Assembly: GCF_000515415.1 (NCBI RefSeq)
Contig: NZ_KI911783.1
Span: forward strand, 474,501-538,500
Direction of reading: 5' to 3'
From: Bradyrhizobium sp. WSM1417
GTDB taxonomy: Bacteria; Pseudomonadota; Alphaproteobacteria; Rhizobiales; Xanthobacteraceae
Length of the DNA: 64,000 bases
The position numbers and the translations under genes were made by a program. Each line of letters opens with the position of its first letter. Position 1 is the stretch's first letter. Under the pieces are notes generated by a model, which was not told where the DNA came from, made no database searches, and saw only the letters and a list, made by a program, of their open reading frames with translations. Positions 58,967 to 64,000 of this stretch are shown here, piece after piece.

Positions 58967-59638
58967 TTAGCGTGAAAACACCAGCGTGAAATTATTCGCC
59001 GGCATGTCGATCGTATCGACGAGGCGAAGACCTGCGCCGCGGGCGAGCGCTTCGACATCGGCGATATCACGCACGCCCCAGTCGGGATTGCCTTCACGCA
59101 AGGACGTGTCGAACACGGCGTTGCTGAGCGCGATGTGCTTGCCGCCGCGCTTGAACGGCCCGTAGAGGAACAGCTTGCCGTCGGCCCGCAAATAGCGGCC
59201 GGCGCCGGCGAACAGGCCCTCGGCGACGCTCCACGGCGCGATGTGGATGACATTGGCGCAGAACAATGCGGCAAGACTTGACGGCGCCTGCCCGCTCTTC
59301 ATCTCCGGACACCAATCGGGATCGGTGAGATCGATCCGCAGCGGCGAGCGGATGTTTTTCAGGCCTGAATGAACGCGCCAGGCCTCGATGCTCTTGAGGT
59401 GGCGCGGGTTGAGATCGCTGGGCCACCAGATCAGGCCCGGCGTGTGACGAGCGAAGTGGACCACGTGCTGGCCGGTTCCGCTGCCGAGTTCGACCACGTT
59501 GCCGGTGCAGCCGGCGAGATGCTTTTCCAGTGCCGCCCAGAGCGGCTCGTGATTGCGATGAAATGCCGGTGCGTCGAGCCGCCCGTCGGACTCGACCCGA
59601 CCGCCATCCCTGCCGAATTCGACGACATATTCAGCCAA
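58967..59638 (-). CDS. DUF938 SAM-dependent methyltransferase-like protein
   Basis: 223 aa from a TTG at 59638; no ATG is available near the start and AAGGGGACC precedes the TTG. The SAM-binding motif is VVELGSGTGQHVVHFA (about 48-63) and the family pattern includes DAPAFHRNHEPLW and WWPSDLNPRHLKSIEAW. Members are small cytosolic methyltransferase-fold proteins of unknown substrate. It is divergent from the sox cluster. Confidence 0.85.
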   Translation of the reverse strand: MAEYVVEFGRDGGRVESDGRLDAPAFHRNHEPLWAALEKHLAGCTGNVVELGSGTGQHVVHFARHTPGLIWWPSDLNPRHLKSIEAWRVHSGLKNIRSPLRIDLTDPDWCPEMKSGQAPSSLAALFCANVIHIAPWSVAEGLFAGAGRYLRADGKLFLYGPFKRGGKHIALSNAVFDTSLREGNPDWGVRDIADVEALARGAGLRLVDTIDMPANNFTLVFSR

Positions 59639-59898
59639 GTGAGGTCCCCTTGAAAAAACGAGAACGCGATGAAAACAGGTTGAGCGGCAAAACGCTCAGG
59701 AAACAGCCGGCCCGCGCCCACGGGCCTTAACTCTCGGGCCAAATCGGCTGAACAAATAATCTCATTAGTTGCAATGGGGAAGATATTAACTTCATTTTGT
59801 CGCGTGCATAGTCTTGATTGTCAGGCGGTGCCCTTTGTGCTTTGGAACGCTTCTATTTCGCGATCGAGACCATCGATACAACGCCTCGGAATGACGCC
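59639..59898. promoter_or_regulatory. Sox promoter region
   Basis: About 260 bases between the DUF938 gene and soxX, notably AT-rich from about 59740 to 59820 in an otherwise GC-rich window, so it should contain the sox promoter. I could not identify -35/-10 boxes or a SoxR-type dyad. A 26-codon open frame with a TTG start at 59650 and GAGG before it encodes a very basic peptide (LKKRERDENRLSGKTLRKQ); whether it is translated is unknown. Confidence 0.4.
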
Positions 59899-60252
59899 TT
59901 GACCGCTTTTTCCCGGACGCCCGTTCTGTTCATCTTGCTGGCCATTGCGGCCGGCCTCGCCAGCCCGGCGTGGGCGCAGTCCGCTGTGGCCGACGGCAAG
60001 AAGCTCGCTTTCGACCGCGGCAAGGGCAATTGCCTGACCTGCCACGTGATCAAGGGTGGCGACCTGCCGGGAACGATCGGGCCGGAACTCAAGGACCTCA
60101 AGGCCAAGTACCCCGATCGCAACGAGCTGGCCGCGATCATCTTCGACGAGACCAAGCGCAATCCGCAGACCATGATGCCGCCGTTCGGCCGGAACCGGAT
60201 TTTGACCGAACAGGAGATCAGCGCGATCGTTGATTTCCTGCAGACCCTGTGA
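59899..60252 (+). CDS. soxX: SoxX, monohaem cytochrome c of the Sox complex
   Basis: 117 aa if started at the TTG at 59899, which has CGGAA upstream and places the signal peptide (SRTPVLFILLAIAAGLASPAWAQ) at the N-terminus; no ATG fits and a TTG at 59818 is an alternative. One haem site, CLTCH, lies in GKGNCLTCHVIKGG, and the distal Met is probably in MMPPFGRN. SoxX pairs with SoxA to attach thiosulfate to the SoxYZ carrier in the periplasm. It is the first sox gene here. Confidence 0.9.
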   Translation: MTAFSRTPVLFILLAIAAGLASPAWAQSAVADGKKLAFDRGKGNCLTCHVIKGGDLPGTIGPELKDLKAKYPDRNELAAIIFDETKRNPQTMMPPFGRNRILTEQEISAIVDFLQTL

Positions 60253-60289
60253 CTTCAGGCACGCCAAGAGATTGGTGAGGAGACCCGAG

Positions 60290-60781
60290 ATGACCACACT
60301 CACCGGCCCAAGCGCGACGCGGCGCCTGATCGTTCAGGGCGCAGCCTCGGTCGCGCTGCTCGGCCTCGGCAATCTGCCGTTCGGCGCCGCTCCCGCGCGC
60401 GCCGCGGCCAACGACAAATATCCGGAAGAGGCGTTCAAGCAGAAGAGCGAGGCGGACGCCATCAAGGCGATCTACGGCAAAACCGCCGAGCCGTCCGACA
60501 AGGTCAAGCTGGACGCCCCCGAGATCGCCGAGAACGGCGGCGTGGTGCCGATCTCGGTGACGACGACGCTCGACAAGGTCACCTCGATCTCGTTCTTCGT
60601 GGCCGAGAACCCCAGCGCGCTGGCCGCGTCCTACAGGATTCCCGAAGGCACGATCCCTGCTGTCGCCAACCGGCTGAAGATGGCCAAGACCACCAACGTC
60701 GTTGCGATCGTGGAGGCCGACGGCAAGCTCTACAGCGCGACCAAAGAGGTCAAGGTCACCGTCGGCGGCTGCGGCGGCTAA
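60290..60781 (+). CDS. soxY: SoxY, sulfur-carrier subunit
   Basis: 163 aa from the ATG at 60290 with GAGGAG upstream. A Tat-type signal (RRLIVQGAASVALLG) precedes the mature protein. The C-terminus is the swinging arm VGGCGG, whose Cys carries the sulfur intermediates through the cycle. The length and the ISFFVAENPSALAASYRIPEG region fit SoxY. The soxZ start follows after 15 bases. Confidence 0.93.
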   Translation: MTTLTGPSATRRLIVQGAASVALLGLGNLPFGAAPARAAANDKYPEEAFKQKSEADAIKAIYGKTAEPSDKVKLDAPEIAENGGVVPISVTTTLDKVTSISFFVAENPSALAASYRIPEGTIPAVANRLKMAKTTNVVAIVEADGKLYSATKEVKVTVGGCGG

Positions 60782-60796
60782 GCGAGGAAGATCGAG

Positions 60797-61108
60797 ATGG
60801 CATCCAGCATTCGCGTCCGCGCCACCGCCAACGGCGACATCACCGAGGTGCAGGCACTGATCCAGCACCCGATGGATACCGGCTTCGTCAAGGACGGCAA
60901 GGGCGAGCTGATCCCGGCGCATTACATCCAGCAGCTGAAATTCGAATGTAACGGCAAGGACGTCTTCGTTGCCGATTGGGGCACCGCGATCTCGAAGGAC
61001 CCCTATGTCAAGTTCAGCTTCAAGGGGGCCAAGAAGGGCGACGATCTCAAGGTCTCCTGGACCGATAACAAGGGTGCGTCGGACACGACCACCGCGAAGA
61101 TCTCGTGA
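60797..61108 (+). CDS. soxZ: SoxZ, partner of SoxY
   Basis: 103 aa with GAGGAAG upstream. IRVRATANGDITEVQALIQHPMDTG is the family start, and YIQQLKFECNGKDVFVADWGTAISKDPYVKF the core of the immunoglobulin-like fold. SoxZ has no signal peptide and is exported as a complex with SoxY. Its stop overlaps the soxA start by one base. Confidence 0.93.
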   Translation: MASSIRVRATANGDITEVQALIQHPMDTGFVKDGKGELIPAHYIQQLKFECNGKDVFVADWGTAISKDPYVKFSFKGAKKGDDLKVSWTDNKGASDTTTAKIS

Positions 61109-61971
61109 TGAAGGCCCGCACCTCCATCCTGCTTGGTTCGTTGAGCGCCGCGCTCGTCGCGTTCGCCCTCACCTCTCCGCGCGTGGTGGCGGCCGACAAG
61201 GTCGACCCCGTCGCCGATGCCAAGGCGTTCCAGAACTTCTTCTTCCAGAAATTCCCGACCGTGAAGCACGAGGATTTCGTCAACGGTCCTTATTCCATGA
61301 ACGAGGACATGAAGCGGCAGTGGCAGGAGAAAGAGGAATTCCCGCCCTACGAGTTCGCGCTCGACGCCGGCAAGGAAATGTTCGCCACCCCGTTCAAGAA
61401 CGGCAAGACCTATGCCGACTGCTTCCCGAACGGCGGCATCGGCATCCGTCAGAACTATCCTTATTTCGACGAGAAGGAAGGCAAGGTCGTCACGCTGGAG
61501 CTGGCGCTCAACCGCTGCCGCGAGGCCAATGGCGAGGCGCCTTATTCCTACGTCAAGGACGAGATGGCCTCGCTCACCGCGTACATGGCCTTCACCTCGC
61601 GCGGCAAGCCGATGGACATCAAGATTCCCGATGATCCTCGCGCGCTCGCGGCCTTCGAGAACGGCAAGCGCTATTTCTACACGCGCCGCGGCCAATTGAA
61701 TTTCTCCTGCGCGAGCTGCCATGTGCAGAGCCCGGGCGAGCGCATCCGCGCCGAGATCCTGGCGCCGGCGCTCGGCATTCTGAACGCGATGCCGATCTAC
61801 CGCTCCGAATGGAGCGGCATGGGCACCACCAGCCGCCGCTTCATCACCTGTAACAGCCAGACCCGCGCGGTTCCGCTGGAGCCGCAGGCGGATGAATATC
61901 GCGACGTCGAATATTTCCTGTCCTACGTCGCCAACGGCCTGCCGATATCGGGACCGGGAGCGCGGCCATGA
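61108..61971 (+). CDS. soxA: SoxA, monohaem type
   Basis: 287 aa from the ATG at 61108, overlapping the soxZ stop as TGATG. The signal peptide is about 1-28 (ALVAFALTSPRVVAAD). Only one C-x-x-C-H site is present, CASCH in LNFSCASCHVQ; the N-terminal haem site of dihaem SoxA proteins is absent, with two cysteines (YADCFPN and NRCREAN) left in that half, probably as a disulfide. The active-site Cys that becomes the persulfide ligand is in FITCNSQTRA. With SoxX this makes a two-haem SoxAX like that of Starkeya. Confidence 0.93.
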   Translation: MKARTSILLGSLSAALVAFALTSPRVVAADKVDPVADAKAFQNFFFQKFPTVKHEDFVNGPYSMNEDMKRQWQEKEEFPPYEFALDAGKEMFATPFKNGKTYADCFPNGGIGIRQNYPYFDEKEGKVVTLELALNRCREANGEAPYSYVKDEMASLTAYMAFTSRGKPMDIKIPDDPRALAAFENGKRYFYTRRGQLNFSCASCHVQSPGERIRAEILAPALGILNAMPIYRSEWSGMGTTSRRFITCNSQTRAVPLEPQADEYRDVEYFLSYVANGLPISGPGARP

Positions 61972-62285
61972 AGCGGTCACTTGCTCTCGCCGTGGTGCTT
62001 GCCTTGCCGCTCGCCCTGAGCCTCGCGCCGGCGGCCCACGCTGCAAATGAGGCAGACTACAAGACCGCCTATTCCGCCGCCGAAGCTGCCGCAAAGGAGG
62101 CTGCCGGCTTGCGCCACCAATGGACCGTGACCGTCTCGACGCTGGCCGCCGCGAAGAAGGCGGCCGATGGCGGCGATTTCGACCGCGCCGTGGCCGCAGC
62201 CAGGGAGGCCGAGGCGCTGGCGAAAGCGTCGGTCTTCCAGGCGATTTCCGAAAAAGAAGCCTGGAAGGCGATGGAAATCCGCTAG
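61968..62285 (+). CDS. soxK: SoxAX-binding protein-like (SoxK type)
   Basis: 105 aa, ATG overlapping the soxA stop (ATGA). The signal peptide is about 1-26 (ALAVVLALPLALSLAPAAHAAN). The mature part is almost entirely Ala-rich helices (SAAEAAAKEAAGLRHQW; AVAAAREAEALAKAS). Size, position between soxA and soxB and helical nature match SoxK/SAXB proteins, which bind and stabilise SoxAX. Low sequence complexity makes the name less certain than the context. Confidence 0.7.
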   Translation: MKRSLALAVVLALPLALSLAPAAHAANEADYKTAYSAAEAAAKEAAGLRHQWTVTVSTLAAAKKAADGGDFDRAVAAAREAEALAKASVFQAISEKEAWKAMEIR

Positions 62286-62340
62286 ACTGTTCGCTCCTGC
62301 AACAGCCTTGCGACCATGAGAGGGCGCGGAGAATTTCTGG

Positions 62341-64000
62341 ATGGCGATCCGCCGCCGCGATTTCCTGAAGAATGCAGGCCTTGCTGCCGCATCGCTTAGC
62401 CTGCCACGGCTTGCGCGCGGTGCTGAGGCCGCGAGCATTTACGACCTCGAGCGGTTCGGAAATGCGCGGATCCTTCACCTCACCGACACGCATGCGCAAC
62501 TCAATCCGGTCTATTTTCGCGAGCCCAGCATCAATATCGGGATCGGCGAGATGGCGGGACGGCCGCCGCACCTGGTCGGCCGCGCCTTCCTCGACCGTTT
62601 CGGCATCAGGTCTGACAGCGCCGACGCCTATGCCTTCAGCTGCTTCGAGTTCGAGAAGTCCGCAGGTCGCTTCGGCAAGCTCGGCGGCTTCGCCCATCTG
62701 AAGACGCTGATCGACCGCTTGCGCGGCGATGTCGGCGAAAAACACTCCGTGCTCGTTGACGGTGGCGACCTCTGGCAGGGCTCGGGACTGGCCAACATCA
62801 TGCAGGGCCGCGACATGGTCGAGGCCGCAAACCTGCTCGGTATCGAGGCGATGACCGGGCATTGGGAATTCACCTACGGCGAGCAGGCGCTGCGCGACAA
62901 TCTCGCGCGCTTCAAGGGCGAGTTTCTGGCGCAGAACGTTTTCCTCACCGAGGAAGCGGCATTCAACGACGCCGCCGCCTTCGACAAGGCGACGGGGCGC
63001 GTGTTCAAGCCCTCCGTGATCAAGGAGCTCGGCGGCCACCGCGTCGCGATCGTCGGCCAGGCCTTCCCTTACGTGCCGATCGCGCATCCCAAACGGTTCA
63101 CACCGGACTGGAGCTTCGGCATCCGCGAGGAGGAACTTCAGAAGCATGTCGATGGCTTGCGCGGCATCGACAAGGTCGATGCGGTCATCCTGCTGTCGCA
63201 CAACGGTATGGACGTCGATCTCAAGCTCGCAAGCCGCGTCACCGGCATCGACGTCATCCTCGGCGGCCATACCCATGACGCGATCCCGCAGCCCATTGCA
63301 GTGAAAAATGCGAGCGGCACGACGCTGGTCACCAATGCCGGCTCCAACGGGAAATTCCTGGCCGTGCTCGATCTCGCACTCGACAAGGGCAAGGTCGGCG
63401 ACGTCAAATATCATCTGCTGCCGGTCTATTCCGAGCTGTTGAAACCTGATCCTGGGATGGCCGAACTGATCGGCCGGCTGCGGGCGCCCTACGTCAACGA
63501 CTGGTTGGAGAAGATCGCGACGCCCGATCGCCTGCTGTATCGCCGCGACAATTTCGCCGGCCCGGTCGACGAGCTGATCTGCAGCGCGCTACGCACCGAG
63601 CTCAACGCCGAGATCGCGCTGTCGCCGGGCTTCCGCTGGGGCGTCACCGGGCTGTCCGGTCAGGCGCTGACGATGGAGGATTTGCTCGCCGAAACCGCGA
63701 TCAGCTATCCCGAGACCTATGTGCAGGAGATGACCGGCGCCCAGATCAAGGACGTGCTGGAAGACGTCTGCGACAATCTCTTCAATACCGATCCTTATTA
63801 CCAGCAGGGTGGCGACATGGTGCGCGCCGGCGGGCTCAGCTACACCTGCACGCCGACGGCGGCGATCGGCAGCCGCATCTCGGAGCTGAAGCTCCATGGC
63901 GGCAAGGCGCTCAGTGCCAGCCACCGCTACAAGGTCGCGGGCTGGGCCTCGGTCAACGGCCAGCAGGGCGCGCCGGTGTGGGATGTGGTGGCCAAATATC
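62341..64000 (+). CDS. soxB: SoxB, dimanganese sulfate thiohydrolase, 3' end cut by the window
   Basis: 553 codons are visible and the frame is still open at the right edge. It starts with a Tat signal (MAIRRRDFLKNAGLAAASLS). The metallophosphoesterase/5'-nucleotidase-like metal sites are present: D and H in HLTDTHAQ, D in VDGGDLWQGSG, H in LLSHNGMD and GGHTHD. The 5'-nucleotidase C domain has begun (YVQEMTGAQIKDVLEDV). SoxB releases sulfate from the SoxYZ-bound intermediate. It is the last sox gene visible; soxCD, if present, would lie beyond the edge. Confidence 0.95.
   Translation, partial: MAIRRRDFLKNAGLAAASLSLPRLARGAEAASIYDLERFGNARILHLTDTHAQLNPVYFREPSINIGIGEMAGRPPHLVGRAFLDRFGIRSDSADAYAFSCFEFEKSAGRFGKLGGFAHLKTLIDRLRGDVGEKHSVLVDGGDLWQGSGLANIMQGRDMVEAANLLGIEAMTGHWEFTYGEQALRDNLARFKGEFLAQNVFLTEEAAFNDAAAFDKATGRVFKPSVIKELGGHRVAIVGQAFPYVPIAHPKRFTPDWSFGIREEELQKHVDGLRGIDKVDAVILLSHNGMDVDLKLASRVTGIDVILGGHTHDAIPQPIAVKNASGTTLVTNAGSNGKFLAVLDLALDKGKVGDVKYHLLPVYSELLKPDPGMAELIGRLRAPYVNDWLEKIATPDRLLYRRDNFAGPVDELICSALRTELNAEIALSPGFRWGVTGLSGQALTMEDLLAETAISYPETYVQEMTGAQIKDVLEDVCDNLFNTDPYYQQGGDMVRAGGLSYTCTPTAAIGSRISELKLHGGKALSASHRYKVAGWASVNGQQGAPVWDVVAKY

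Noticed and set aside
56482..59274. A 930-codon open frame on the minus strand
   Set aside because: It is the antisense shadow of the prolyl-oligopeptidase and DUF938 genes, caused by high GC; the protein shows no domain.
61003..63414. An 803-codon open frame antisense to soxA-soxB
   Set aside because: Antisense shadow of well-recognised sox genes with no domain features.

Overview
The window reads as a chromosomal segment of an alphaproteobacterium, almost certainly Bradyrhizobium. It has high GC and strong G/C third-position codon bias. It carries a bjaR-bjaI type quorum-sensing pair, a CYP199A cytochrome P450, many branched-chain-amino-acid-type (HAAT) ABC transport genes, a sox cluster, and several families of intergenic palindromic repeats of the kind scattered through Bradyrhizobium genomes. 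No rRNA, tRNA, CRISPR array, phage or insertion sequence was seen.

Layout. 1-3.6 kb: the 3' end of a glutamine-synthetase-type gene, then a livHMGF-like ABC operon without a binding protein. 3.9-5.9 kb: bjaR, bjaI and two small unknown genes. 6.0-14.6 kb: a LysR regulator followed by a tightly coupled operon of shikimate dehydrogenase, a complete HAAT transporter (binding protein, two permeases, two ATPases) and a QuiC1-type 3-dehydroshikimate dehydratase; together these fit uptake of shikimate/quinate-like compounds and conversion to protocatechuate. 14.7-23.6 kb: two solitary HAAT binding proteins, an NDH-2-like dehydrogenase, a CYP199A P450, a feruloyl-CoA synthetase and two MarR regulators, i.e. 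an aromatic-acid (lignin monomer) neighbourhood.

23.7-35.3 kb is the part I find most interesting. It holds an allophanate hydrolase (AtzF type), an AtzG-AtzE-AtzH set, a GntR regulator and a dipeptide-family ABC transporter. A near-perfect sigma-54 promoter lies upstream of atzF and another upstream of the transporter operon. Both promoters share an 8-base motif at almost the same upstream distance. This looks like a nitrogen-controlled system for importing and dismantling a ureido/biuret/oxalurate-like compound. A hemerythrin-like protein and a 71-aa protein inside this region have an EcfG-type stress promoter. The fused transporter ATPase carries an in-frame palindromic repeat between its two ATPase halves.

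35.6-43.9 kb: an APH-fold kinase, a UgpB-like binding protein, and an operon joining a TRAP-type binding protein to two histidine kinases and a response regulator. 44.2-49.7 kb: an ECF sigma factor, a CcdA/thioredoxin pair, a duplicated membrane protein, an L,D-transpeptidase and an AapJ-like binding protein. 50-58.8 kb: a heteromeric-type acyl-CoA dehydrogenase pair, small metabolic enzymes, two MFS transporters and a prolyl-oligopeptidase-family peptidase. 59.9-64 kb: soxXYZA, a SoxK-like gene and soxB (cut by the window edge), for periplasmic thiosulfate oxidation.

All functional calls are from reading motifs, gene order and remembered family features; no database search was run.
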